64,000 bases of DNA from positions 55,173-119,172 of the forward strand of contig JAKSDK010001506.1 in the NCBI GenBank assembly GCA_022360095.1, in the 5' to 3' direction. The notes below the pieces were generated by a model, which was not told the DNA's origin, did no database searches, and saw only the letters and a program-made list of their open reading frames with translations. Shown piece by piece: positions 53,934 through 62,030 of this stretch; positions within the stretch are counted from its first letter, which is position 1; each line of letters starts with the position of its first letter. The DNA is from Phycisphaerales bacterium. Its GTDB lineage: Bacteria; Planctomycetota; Phycisphaerae; UBA1845; UTPLA1. The position numbers and the translations under genes are program-made.

Positions 53934-54374
53934 TTAGGCGCGGAGTTTCAAGACTTCTTCGCGAACACGCTCAAGCTCTAAGCCCAGGTTCTGCAGCACT
54001 TCAAAGGCCGTCCCTTTTTCACGCAGGAGCCCCAAGAGCATATGTTCCGTACCGATGTAGTTGTGGCGGAAGTTCATGGCCTCTTCGATCGAGTACTCAA
54101 CCGCCTTCTTGGTCTGCGGTGATTGCGGCAGCTTGCCGGTGACGACTTTGTCGGACGCTCTTCCGCCCATCTTCTTCTCAACGTCGAGTTGAACCTTGCT
54201 CAGGTCGCCCACGAAGCTCGCAAGGACCTTGGCACCGGCGCCGGTCCCTTCGCCGATGATCCCCAAGAGGACATGTCCTGTTCCAATGCATTCCTGATCG
54301 AAGCAATGAGCCTCCGCGTTTGCCAGGGACATGGCCATCCTCGCGCCTTCCGTGAATCTCTCGAACACTTTCAT
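53934..54374 (-). CDS. Stand-alone Clp N-terminal (ClpC/ClpB N) domain protein
   Basis: 146 residues from ATG 54374 with GGAGGA 6 bases upstream (a longer frame reaches 54416). The whole chain is the Clp_N repeat domain: MKVFERFTEGARMAMSLANA, FDQECIGTGHVLLGIIGEG, AVEYSIEEAMNFRHNYIGTE, HMLLGLLREKGTAFEVLQNL and VREEVLKLRA. In ClpC it binds adaptors and substrates; no AAA+ domain follows here. Such isolated N-domains occur in actinobacteria and planctomycetes as possible ClpS-like adaptors or antagonists. The next gene is unrelated. Confidence 0.85.
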   Translation of the reverse strand: MKVFERFTEGARMAMSLANAEAHCFDQECIGTGHVLLGIIGEGTGAGAKVLASFVGDLSKVQLDVEKKMGGRASDKVVTGKLPQSPQTKKAVEYSIEEAMNFRHNYIGTEHMLLGLLREKGTAFEVLQNLGLELERVREEVLKLRA

Positions 54375-54453
54375 TTGATTCCTCCGAAAATTCCCCCTTT
54401 CCTCGATCCGGATCAAGGCCAGGGTGAACCGGCAAGGCTGAACGGCTTCCCCC

Positions 54454-55002
54454 CTATCCAGTCTTTCTTATTTCATACGACAATTCCACCATCCCGTCTT
54501 TGTACGCCGTGACGTCTTTTAGGTGTAAATCCTGCTCTCGTTCGATTTCATCAACAAATCGTATTCCGTCACCCAGAATAATTGGCATGATGGATATGAC
54601 GATGTCGTCGGCCAGTCTCAAACGAATGAACTCCCTGGCAAGCATCGCGCCTCCGACCACCCATATGTTCTTGTAATTGGGCTTAAGCCGGTCGTTCACG
54701 AATTTGTGCAGATCACCTGAATAGAATTCGACGCTCTCCCGATCAGCTCGCAGGGCTCTATGGCTCAAGACGATCGTCGGCACGTCACCGTAAGGCCATC
54801 CAAGCGTCAGCGCATGTTCATAAGTCCGGGAACCCATGACAAAGCAGTCTATTCTCTTCACGAATTCCTGCGCATCTTCATACGTGGCTCCTTTCTCGTA
54901 GCTGTCGGACGATTGAAGCCACGAGACGCTTCCGTCTTTCTTGGCAATGAAGAAATCGAGACTGGAAACCATGTGTATGGTCACTTTGGACATGTCTGTC
55001 AT
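54454..55002 (-). CDS. Dihydrofolate reductase-family protein (RibD C-terminal type)
   Basis: 182 residues. It begins MTDMSKVTIHMVSSLDFFIA; an ATG at 54993 is also possible. The RibD_C/DHFR pattern is visible: SLDFFIA (usual SLDGFIA), CFVMGSRTYEHALTLGWPYG, VPTIVLSHRAL, NIWVVGGAMLAREFIRLRLAD and MPIILGDGIRFV. The family reduces pyrimidines or folates with NADPH. Here the G-to-F change in the SLDGF motif is a deviation in the nucleotide loop. The role is unknown. The gene is divergent with the CBS-domain membrane protein. Confidence 0.85.
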   Translation of the reverse strand: MTDMSKVTIHMVSSLDFFIAKKDGSVSWLQSSDSYEKGATYEDAQEFVKRIDCFVMGSRTYEHALTLGWPYGDVPTIVLSHRALRADRESVEFYSGDLHKFVNDRLKPNYKNIWVVGGAMLAREFIRLRLADDIVISIMPIILGDGIRFVDEIEREQDLHLKDVTAYKDGMVELSYEIRKTG

Positions 55003-55128
55003 TTTGATTCAACCATGATGAAATCCCTGACCGGGGCCTTGAGTCGCACCAAAAATCCGTTGCTTGAGTCAAGTCGCTCACCAGGATACGCTGACCGCCT
55101 GACGTTTGACAAATGGGAATCCGGACCA

Positions 55129-56175
55129 ATGCTTCTTCTAATCTTCTATCTATCGTTGGCGCTGGGCGTTTCGACCCTCTGCTCCCTGGTCGAAGCCTCC
55201 ATCCTTTCGCTTAAGCAATCGCACATCGCCCGCCTACTCAAGGACGGCCGGCGCACGGGTCGAATGCTGGAAGGCATGACGAAGAGTATCGATCGCCCCC
55301 TTGCGGCCATCTTGACCTTAAACACCATCGCACACACCATCGGCGCTGCCGGCGTTGGCGCCCAGTCCTTTGTCGTGTTTGGTCAAGCCTACGTTGCGAT
55401 CACCAGCGCGATTCTCACCATTCTGATTCTCGTCGTCTCTGAGATCATCCCCAAAACCCTGGGCGCCGTGCACGCCTCAAGGCTGGCCACGTTCACGGCC
55501 TACAGCATTCAGGGCATGATCTTCCTGACGTATCCGCTTGTTTATGTCTTTCAAAAACTTTCCCGCTTCATCGGCGGCGATGGCCGCCCGCGACTTACTC
55601 GCGATGAAGTGGCCCTGACCGCCGAACTCGGTCATTCCGAAGGCGCGCTCGACGAGGGTGAAGCCAAGGTCATCATGAATCTACTCCGGCTCAACAAGAT
55701 CAAGGTCGATCGCATCATGACGCCGCGAAACGTGGTTTACATGCTCCAAAAAGACATGACCGTCGGGGAAGTCATGGAGCAACACCCCAGGCTTCGGTTC
55801 GGCCGCATACCGATCTACGCAAACGGCCCAGACGAAATCGCCGGCCAGGTCCTTCGGAGCCGGCTCTACGAGAGTTTTCGCGACGAAAAAGGAAAACAAC
55901 AACTGAAAGACATTGCGCACCCCATTCACGCCCTTCCGGAAACCGCCACGGTGGCACAGGCGTTGAACCAATTCGTTCAACGCCGCGAGCATCTCTTTCA
56001 GGTGGTCGACGAATACGGCGGAACGGCCGGCATTGTCACCCTCGAAGATACGATCGAAACCCTGCTCGGCGTCGAGATCGTCGATGAAACGGACCTGGTC
56101 GAGGATATGCGCAAGCTCGCCCTCCGGCTATACCCGGGCAAATCTTCAAAGGATGAAACCCCTGGGCGAGGATGA
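55129..56175 (+). CDS. CNNM/HlyC-CorC family membrane transporter
   Basis: 348 residues from ATG 55129; ATGs at 55015/55018 are in frame but would add a polar leader. The DUF21 (CNNM) membrane domain runs about 1-130 with conserved SLVEASILSLKQSHI and LTLNTIAHTIGAAGVG, a VSEIIPKTLGA motif and later TYPLVYVFQKLSRF. The CBS pair follows (about 180-315) with VDRIMTPRNVVYM, RFGRIPIYANGPDEIAGQVL, VVDEYGGTAGIVTLEDTIET. CNNM/CorC proteins relate to magnesium or cobalt transport. The usual C-terminal CorC_HlyC domain is missing: the protein ends soon after the second CBS (DETDLVEDMRKLAL). Confidence 0.85.
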   Translation: MLLLIFYLSLALGVSTLCSLVEASILSLKQSHIARLLKDGRRTGRMLEGMTKSIDRPLAAILTLNTIAHTIGAAGVGAQSFVVFGQAYVAITSAILTILILVVSEIIPKTLGAVHASRLATFTAYSIQGMIFLTYPLVYVFQKLSRFIGGDGRPRLTRDEVALTAELGHSEGALDEGEAKVIMNLLRLNKIKVDRIMTPRNVVYMLQKDMTVGEVMEQHPRLRFGRIPIYANGPDEIAGQVLRSRLYESFRDEKGKQQLKDIAHPIHALPETATVAQALNQFVQRREHLFQVVDEYGGTAGIVTLEDTIETLLGVEIVDETDLVEDMRKLALRLYPGKSSKDETPGRG

Positions 56176-56268
56176 AAGCCCCGGTCAGGCATGCCGAGCC
56201 GGGCCTTACCCTGCCTCTCAACGCCGAAACGTTGCTCGTTCATCGTTAAGCGCCATAGGATGATGAGG

Positions 56269-56703
56269 ATGAAATTTCAGAATTCGATCCTTATCCGTGC
56301 ACCCCAGGACGTCGTCTGGAAAGTCACGGAAGACATCGCGCGCTGGCCGGAATGGACGCCGACCGTGGACACGATAGAACGCCTTGATCAAGGGACCTTG
56401 GATGTGGGAAGTGCCGCTTACATCAAGCAGCCCGGGCTTCCTCGATCCAAGTGGGTGGTGACGGAGATGGACCGAGGCAGGCGTTTCACCTGGGAGTGTA
56501 CCGTCCTCTCGATTCGGATGAGGGCGACTCACGCCTTATCAGCCCATGACGCCGGAACCGAGAACACGCTTCGTCTCGAGATGGCCGGAATTGCCGCCGT
56601 GTTGCTGTGGCCGTTTCTCTACTTTGCAGCCAAGCGGGCACTCCGACAAGAAAACAGCGGTCTCAAAGCACACTGTGAACAACTGACAAACGTACAAGGC
56701 TAG
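56269..56703 (+). CDS. SRPBCC-family (polyketide cyclase-like) protein
   Basis: About 144 residues from ATG 56269 (with an AGGA around 8 bases upstream; ATGs at 56260 and 56263 are in frame). The SRPBCC pattern is IRAPQDVVWKVTEDIARWPE at residues 9-30, TPTVDTIERLDQG, then the antiparallel sheet region and a C-terminal helix with LLWPFLYFAAKRALRQENSG. These proteins bind hydrophobic ligands. A membrane-like hydrophobic segment (AVLLWPFLYFAA) is near the end. It follows the CNNM gene by 93 bases on the same strand. Confidence 0.8.
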   Translation: MKFQNSILIRAPQDVVWKVTEDIARWPEWTPTVDTIERLDQGTLDVGSAAYIKQPGLPRSKWVVTEMDRGRRFTWECTVLSIRMRATHALSAHDAGTENTLRLEMAGIAAVLLWPFLYFAAKRALRQENSGLKAHCEQLTNVQG

Positions 56704-56743
56704 TCGGCCCATCTCTGTTCCTGTGTTTGCCAACGTTGGAGAA

Positions 56744-57103
56744 TCACGCCCGAAGAATCTTCTCCATCGCCTTTCCCTTTGCTAACTCATCGATCAGCTT
56801 ATCCAAATAGCGGATTTCTCGCATCGTCGGCTCTTCGACGTCTTCCACTCGGACACCACAGACCACACCTTTGATTAGAGACCGGGAAGGATTCAATTGA
56901 GGAGCTTCCGCAATGAAGGTCTCAATGTCTGTCTGCTTTTTCACTTGGGCTTCTAACTTTTTCTGACTATATCCTGTCAACCAACGAATGATTTCATCGA
57001 CTTCTGTTTTCGTGCGCCCTTTTTTCTCCGCCTTAGCGACATAAAGGGGATAGACCTTTGCGAAGCTCATTGCATAGATTCGATGTTTTGTCGTTTTTGG
57101 CAT
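56744..57103 (-). CDS. DUF2200-family protein
   Basis: 119 residues from ATG 57103 ([20 protein letters not shown]); the longer frame to 57328 is composed of intergenic sequence. Pattern: [56 protein letters not shown], a family widespread in bacteria and of unknown function. A distant relation to a dimeric alpha/beta fold has been suggested. A dispersed 33-bp repeat lies in its upstream region. Confidence 0.8.
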   Translation of the reverse strand: MPKTTKHRIYAMSFAKVYPLYVAKAEKKGRTKTEVDEIIRWLTGYSQKKLEAQVKKQTDIETFIAEAPQLNPSRSLIKGVVCGVRVEDVEEPTMREIRYLDKLIDELAKGKAMEKILRA

Positions 57104-57550
57104 GATAGTCTCTTTCTTTACTCCTCTTGAAGGTTTGGTCCAACATCCATTGCGAGATCGCACGGGTGCCCAACACTCTACGCCAACGGCGTTTCGGCCT
57201 CCAGCCCTGGATTGCCGCGCAGCGGCTACCCAGGGAACGGGAACGCGCCTAACAAAACAACTCTGAAGGAGTTGTGTCGTTCTTCGAAAATCAGGCGCAG
57301 GGTGCCGCATACGAATAATCCGAATCAATCAATTTCTGGATTCCGCTTGCTTGTCACGAGGTCCGCTCTATTATTTAATTGTCAGTTGAGCTGGAAATCA
57401 CTCCGTAGTGATGGGCCCCATTAACTCCCGACGTCGGCCGACGATCTGGATAAAGAGACAGGTTAAGCCGTGTGGCTTAACGCGATGAGCGAATGCATGG
57501 CTCACGTCGCTTATTGCTCGCACTTGGGCTGAGCAAATAGGAGAGTTGCG
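57104..57550. other. Repeat-bearing intergenic region
   Basis: About 447 bases. A 33-bp segment at 57175-57207 is repeated exactly at 59785-59817. A perfect hairpin GTTAAGCC-GTGT-GGCTTAAC lies at 57462-57481, followed by another imperfect hairpin (57482-57510). These could form a structured leader for the Gly-rich gene. No tRNA or known riboswitch core was recognised. Confidence 0.5.
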
Positions 57551-59083
57551 TTGTCAAAAAATGACAAAAACTTAACTACAAGCAGATATCGAGTGCTTTC
57601 GAAGATGTGTGTTTCTTGCGCCGTCCTGATCGCATTAGGAATCCCAGAGATTTGTCGTGCGGACGCGTGTTCCCTGTTGCCCTTTAGACGCATCTTCTTT
57701 TCCGGTGTTTTTAATTATAGCGGTGATACACACCTTCGGGACATCAAGATCACGGGCGATACGACATTCAACGTGACGGGAGACCTGTGTATCGATTCGG
57801 TTGAATTTGTCGTTGTGCATGGGGCGCCTGGCACTGGCGATGGCGGAAGCGGCGGGAGCGGCGGATCGGCTCCGAATCTAACCATCTCTGCAAATGTCGT
57901 GACTGTCGGGGGCGTTAAATTAATAGGTGGAGACGGAGGGAGCGGCGCCAACGGAACGAATAATGCTGGCGGAGAAGGCGGTAACGGTGGAGGCGGTGGA
58001 AATTTGACCATTGATGGGACCGAAATCCAAATTGGAGGAATCGATCTTTCGGGCGGTCTTGGCGGATTCGGCGGCAGTGGCGGTTCCGGGCAACGAGGCG
58101 GTGGTGGAGGTCATGGCGGATCCGGAGGAGACTGCACGTTGACCGCAGACGTCGTTGTCTGCTCTGGATTTGATGCAATTGGAGGCAATGGCGGAGCCTC
58201 GGGTCCAAGCGGATACAATTCCAGTGGGAGGCCTGGCGGCAACGGTGGTAACGCCGGTTCAATTGACATCACTGGCGGCTCAATTGAAGTCGACGGAAAC
58301 TCTTGCCAGGGGCAATTGGGCTGGAGACTTCTCGGTGGCGCGGGCGGTGAAGGCGGATGCGGGGGCGGCGGCCTGGATTTGGGCGATAACGGCGGACACG
58401 GAGGAGACGCCGGCAATGGCGGCTCCGGTGGAGATATTACGCTCACAACCAATGGCAGTCCTAACACAATCAACTTTAGCGCGAGCTACGACGCATCGGG
58501 TGGAAACGGTGGCAATGGCGGTTGCCCGGGCGGAGGGACACCAGGGTGTTGCCCCCCTCATTGTCTAGAAACGAATGCCCCGGGAACGGCCGGCATTCCC
58601 GGAACCGGCGGGCTAGGTGGAAGCGGGGGCACCGTCACCTTAGACGGTGGCCTAATTTCGATTAGCGGCCTCTCTATCTGCAAACATTATACCAGCGTTG
58701 GCGGGTCCGGTGGTCATGGAGCGGCTGCCGAGCCATCAGGAGATAACATTCTTTGCGGTGGCGGTGGACCCAATCATCGCAATGGCGCAAACGGAGGAGC
58801 GGGTCAAAGCGGTGGATCATTCAATATCATCGGGACCCTGTTGACACCTCCTGGCACTTTCTGCCCATTGATAACGCTTGACGGTGGCGACGGTGGTAAC
58901 GGCGGGAATGGCGTCAATGGAGACCAGTGCGATAACGGAAACTGTATCCGGGGGCCGTCGAGCGGCGGCACGCTTGGGTTTGGAGGCAGTCCGGGTTCGA
59001 TCTCGGGCGCGACGTGTACCGGAGGTGTCGGAAGCTCTGGAGCCAATGGTTCCAATGGCACATCAGGTAGTTGCGGTTGCTAG
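57551..59083 (+). CDS. Glycine-rich exported protein
   Basis: 510 residues from a TTG start that has AGGAGAG 5 bases upstream, so the unusual codon is well supported. A signal peptide spans residues 1-37 (VSCAVLIALGIPEICRA). The remainder is about 40% Gly with GGNGG/GGSGG runs and regular hydrophobic interruptions (LTISANVVTVGGVKLIGGDG; FDAIGGNGG), and pairs of Cys, likely forming a beta-helix or a surface fibre. It resembles PE-PGRS-style and planctomycete surface proteins by composition only. It has no obvious anchor at the C-terminus (ends GSNGTSGSCGC). The function is unknown. Confidence 0.75.
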   Translation: MSKNDKNLTTSRYRVLSKMCVSCAVLIALGIPEICRADACSLLPFRRIFFSGVFNYSGDTHLRDIKITGDTTFNVTGDLCIDSVEFVVVHGAPGTGDGGSGGSGGSAPNLTISANVVTVGGVKLIGGDGGSGANGTNNAGGEGGNGGGGGNLTIDGTEIQIGGIDLSGGLGGFGGSGGSGQRGGGGGHGGSGGDCTLTADVVVCSGFDAIGGNGGASGPSGYNSSGRPGGNGGNAGSIDITGGSIEVDGNSCQGQLGWRLLGGAGGEGGCGGGGLDLGDNGGHGGDAGNGGSGGDITLTTNGSPNTINFSASYDASGGNGGNGGCPGGGTPGCCPPHCLETNAPGTAGIPGTGGLGGSGGTVTLDGGLISISGLSICKHYTSVGGSGGHGAAAEPSGDNILCGGGGPNHRNGANGGAGQSGGSFNIIGTLLTPPGTFCPLITLDGGDGGNGGNGVNGDQCDNGNCIRGPSSGGTLGFGGSPGSISGATCTGGVGSSGANGSNGTSGSCGC

Positions 59084-59584
59084 TTGGTATTAAGGAAATT
59101 GCCATCGAACGCTAAGAGTCCAGTTCCGACACGATACGCCCCCCATGCCGACAAATCTACGCCGCCACGACGAGCGGCGGATCGGCGTTCTCCAATCCTT
59201 CAACAGCTCCCGGGCATAATCCTGTGATTCCAGGCGCGTCATGCCCGGGTGCTCATCCTTTGGTTCTGACCAAAGGTTGGGAAATCACGCCCGAATGAAT
59301 CGAGTTCATCAAATCTAATTGAATCACGAGGGCCTGTTCATGGATACACGACTTCACCAAGATGAATAAGCACTCAAAACTTTGTTTGCTCTAGCTGCGG
59401 ACAATTTGACGTCAATTCCGCAGAGTTCATATCCCGGACCAAGGAGAATATTTGCTTCGACACTCTTTGTCCGTGGACGCAACATCCTGTCCTGTGATAA
59501 GCGAACGTAAATGCAATCATGGCACGGATCGAAGGTCATGCGTTGACCTTCTTCGAATTCCTCTTGACAAGGCGGTTGCATCAC
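59084..59584. repeat. Hairpin-rich intergenic cluster
   Basis: About 500 bases with several inverted repeats: CGCCGC...GCGGCG near 59160-59180; CCCGGGCAT (59209-59217) with ATGCCCGGG (59241-59249); and CCTTTGGT-TCTG-ACCAAAGG (59257-59276), a perfect 8-bp hairpin with a 4-base loop. No T-runs. A TTGGGAAATCACGCCCGAA motif near 59277 resembles GGAGAATCACGCCCGAA at 56739. No gene with a protein-like translation was seen. Confidence 0.6.
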
Positions 59585-60610
59585 ATGAATTCCCTTTTTT
59601 CGAGCCCAAAAAAAGGAGTTCAATATTTCAATTCCGACGACCAAGTCGTATGGATCCAGGTCGACCATTGGCTGGAAAGCGCGAACGGCCAGATACTTTT
59701 CAAACGGCTCCAGAATAACCCGAACACCAAGCTTGGATCTGGCAAATCTTATTCGCCTGACACATTCCGGATTCATCACCATCTACTCTACGCCAACGGC
59801 GTTTCGGCCTCCAGCCCGGGACACCCGCGCAACCGTGCTTTTTTCTTTGATACCAACGTAGTCGCGAGTGGGCGCCAGAGTAAAATGGGCCTTCGTTGGT
59901 CCGACAACAACACCACCCGGAGTCAAAATATGGGGCTGGGGCTAAGATTCAGCGTGTTTCAGGAAGTCACGCCCGAACAAGTCTTATCTTGTTTTGATGC
60001 GTTCTTTCAGACGAAAAACCGTCAGTTTTCCTGCGCGGACCCGGATCATCACCTGTGGAGTCGTTGGGATTTCTACGAACCCGAGAATGGCTGGACCGTG
60101 CTCGACGTTGGCTATTCCTCATCGGTCAAAGATCGGCGTGAATGGCGCGAGTTCCAATGTGACGTCTGCGAAAAGCTCGACTGCCTGGCACTCCTCTTGT
60201 TTGTGTATGATGGAGACTACTGGGGCTATGACCTGATGGTCGGGGTCCGGATCGCGGATCAGTTCGTGCAAAACCCTGAGCAAGGCGCAGGCTATTGGGA
60301 GGACGGCACCAATCTCTCGGGCGACGTTGACCTACTCGTTCAACACCTTCCCTGGATCGCACGCGACAGGGTCGCACCGTATCTCGTCCCGAGGCCTCCG
60401 CTGGGCTGCGCGAGTCGAGCTGAATTCCAAGAGAGCATGAAGACTTGGGACGTGAAGTGCCACCCCAATGACGAACACACCCGTAGGGACCAATGCGCCA
60501 TCCTGGACTTCCTGCGTGTGCCCGCGAAATTGGAAAATGGATATGTCCACTTCACGGCGGATCTGCATAAGTCCCTGTGGACGAAAATGCCAAATGAGTT
60601 TGAACTCTAA
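59585..60610 (+). CDS. Unrecognised protein containing a repeat-derived segment
   Basis: About 341 residues from ATG 59585 (ACAAGGCGG 9 bases upstream); an ATG at 59519 is in frame but lacks a site. The translation is Trp/Tyr/His-rich (HHLWSRWDFYEPENGW, VYDGDYWGYDLMVGVRIADQ, LVQHLPWIARDRVAPYLVPR) with no family I can name; no transmembrane helix. Residues around [11 protein letters not shown] are encoded by the same 33 bases that also occur in the intergenic region at 57175-57207, so part of the chain is repeat-derived. A folded soluble enzyme or effector is plausible. It is followed by hairpins and the toxin-antitoxin pair. Confidence 0.6.
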   Translation: MNSLFSSPKKGVQYFNSDDQVVWIQVDHWLESANGQILFKRLQNNPNTKLGSGKSYSPDTFRIHHHLLYANGVSASSPGHPRNRAFFFDTNVVASGRQSKMGLRWSDNNTTRSQNMGLGLRFSVFQEVTPEQVLSCFDAFFQTKNRQFSCADPDHHLWSRWDFYEPENGWTVLDVGYSSSVKDRREWREFQCDVCEKLDCLALLLFVYDGDYWGYDLMVGVRIADQFVQNPEQGAGYWEDGTNLSGDVDLLVQHLPWIARDRVAPYLVPRPPLGCASRAEFQESMKTWDVKCHPNDEHTRRDQCAILDFLRVPAKLENGYVHFTADLHKSLWTKMPNEFEL

Positions 60611-60637
60611 GACGACAGCAAGGGACCGGGAGTGCCG

Positions 60638-60706
60638 TAGGGTATGCTGTGCATACCTTTGTTTGGGCGTCCATTTCGCGCTCGGCGGTATGCACAGCAT
60701 ACCCTA
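60638..60706. repeat. Perfect 20-bp inverted repeat
   Basis: TAGGGTATGCTGTGCATACC (60638-60657) and its exact reverse complement (60687-60706) with a 29-base loop; each arm is itself nearly palindromic. No T-run. It looks like a mobile palindromic (REP/BIME-like) element. A second hairpin CAACCCC-GTT-GGGGTTG lies at 60728-60744. Confidence 0.85.
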
Positions 60707-60811
60707 CCCTACTTCGAAATCAGGCCGCAACCCCGTTGGGGTTGGATGGCGTGGGGATCACGCGAACCCAGGGTAGCGCCTGCGGCGCAACCTTGGGCTG
60801 AAGGGCACCGT

Positions 60812-61327
60812 TTAAGAAGTAGGCCAGAGTTCTTCCGGCGAAACGTTGAGTGCGGTGGCAATCTTTTCAATAGTGCGCTTTTGAGGGCGACACTTGCGAT
60901 TCAACATCATGGAAATGGCTGGCTGCTGAACGCTAATCTTTTCCGCCAAGTCCGATTGAGTTATCCCATTGGATTCCATGATATCCTTAAGTCGCTCTGC
61001 GAATATTTGCTCCTGTTTATCATGCGATTCTATCGAAGGTTTGAAGTCGTCTAGTTCCTTACATCCAACTTCCCGTAATTCTTCGATATCGATTCCCAAT
61101 TCTCCTTTGTGAGAAATCGGGAATAGGGCCTCGATGAGAGTTGAATATGCAGATTCGCACTCGTCAGGCGTCGTCTCCGGATCGTTGATGACCTCACACA
61201 TTTCACGAATCATCGCCTGAACACTATCTGATGCTTCCGCATAGGCGCGGAACACTTGCGCAAACGTTTCACACAGAATTCGCTCTGCTTCCGGCTTAGC
61301 AAGTTTTTCTGTCGCTGCTTCTGGCAT
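60812..61327 (-). CDS. HigA-like XRE antitoxin
   Basis: 171 residues, about 60 longer than most HigA proteins. The HTH is C-terminal (residues about 108-168: FAERLKDIMESNGITQSDLA, EKISVQQPAISMMLNRKCRP, RTIEKIATALNVSPEELWP). The first 105 residues are helical and acidic and may be the toxin-binding part. The ATG at 61327 lies 14 bases after the toxin gene's stop. The pair follows the usual HigBA order (toxin first) and the operator repeats upstream fit autorepression. In known systems HigA neutralises the HigB ribonuclease. Confidence 0.8.
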   Translation of the reverse strand: MPEAATEKLAKPEAERILCETFAQVFRAYAEASDSVQAMIREMCEVINDPETTPDECESAYSTLIEALFPISHKGELGIDIEELREVGCKELDDFKPSIESHDKQEQIFAERLKDIMESNGITQSDLAEKISVQQPAISMMLNRKCRPQKRTIEKIATALNVSPEELWPTS

Positions 61328-61341
61328 GTTCGATTTACTCC

Positions 61342-61770
61342 CTAATCGAAAAGACGGTTCTTATAGAATCGTTCAACTACCAGGGTTCGTCGAGCCTTGA
61401 ATGTTTTGATGTTCGCTTTCGTCCATTCATTGCTTTTCTTCTGCAGTACCGCTAGAAGCCAGATAATAGGTAACGGCGCTTTCACTTTCGGATCACCCCG
61501 AAAGAAAATAATTCGTATGTTGTCGTGGCCTCCGATTTTGTCGTCTATTCTCAATTCCCCGACATCGAACCCCTTGAGTGCCTTTATCCAGCACCAATCT
61601 AAATCGAGCAACTTTCCGGCGGCATCCGTTGGGTTTTTCTCTGGCCAATAACGAAGCTTAAGCGCATGGCTCCTGATCTCGATGGTATCCCGCGTTCGTG
61701 GGAACCATCTTCGAACATCGCTCCACGCAGGCCGGAAAACCCGGACTCTATAGCTGCCTTCCAGTGGCAT
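61342..61770 (-). CDS. HigB/RelE-like toxin
   Basis: About 142 residues from ATG 61770 with GAAG 8 bases upstream; a GTG at 61788 is 18 bases earlier and has a shorter leader. The RelE-like region is C-terminal: DWCWIKALKGFDVGELRIDD, NIRIIFFRGDPKVKAPLPII, WLLAVLQKKSNEWTKANIKT and ARRTLVVERFY, with the Lys/Arg-rich end typical of mRNA-cleaving toxins. The family pattern is weaker than for HigB proper and closer to phage-related Gp49-like toxins. Followed by the HTH antitoxin gene 14 bases later. Confidence 0.75.
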   Translation of the reverse strand: MPLEGSYRVRVFRPAWSDVRRWFPRTRDTIEIRSHALKLRYWPEKNPTDAAGKLLDLDWCWIKALKGFDVGELRIDDKIGGHDNIRIIFFRGDPKVKAPLPIIWLLAVLQKKSNEWTKANIKTFKARRTLVVERFYKNRLFD

Positions 61771-61793
61771 ATCGTCTACTTCTTCCACTTGCC

Positions 61794-61829
61794 TATCACA
61801 AATATATCACATTTTTGTGTAGATTTCAA
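61794..61829 (-). promoter_or_regulatory. Toxin-antitoxin promoter with overlapping operator half-sites
   Basis: On the minus strand TTGAAA (61824-61829), a 17-base spacer and TATATT (61801-61806). TATCACA half-sites occur at 61794-61800 and 61805-61811, 11 bases apart (one helical turn), overlapping the -10 box. The predicted start near 61794 gives a leader of about 24 bases to ATG 61770. Confidence 0.75.
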
Positions 61830-61846
61830 ATCTTTGCCCCAATAAT

Positions 61847-61866
61847 TATCACAAAATTATGTGATA
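61847..61866. promoter_or_regulatory. Palindromic HigA-type operator
   Basis: TATCACA-AAATTA-TGTGATA, perfect inverted repeat 7-6-7, centred upstream of the -35 box; a further TATCACA lies at 61973-61979. Half-sites are the same as those overlapping the promoter. The rest of 61771-62030 holds no other gene. Confidence 0.7.
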
Positions 61867-62030
61867 TTTTGCCTTGCTGGGCTGATCCCGATCCGGCCGA
61901 ACCAATCGAACGTCATCCATGACCGTCACCTTCGAAAAAAGAACAAGGCTGAAAAAGAAAGCTTTTACCCAATATCACAACAGAAAGGGATGGTAATTTC
62001 TTCCCAGGCTCAGTGCGGACCCTACAAAGC

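Noticed and set aside
59354..59782. Minus-strand frame overlapping the start of the 59585 gene
   Set aside because: No Shine-Dalgarno; the plus-strand frame has one and continues for 341 residues, though the choice is not certain.
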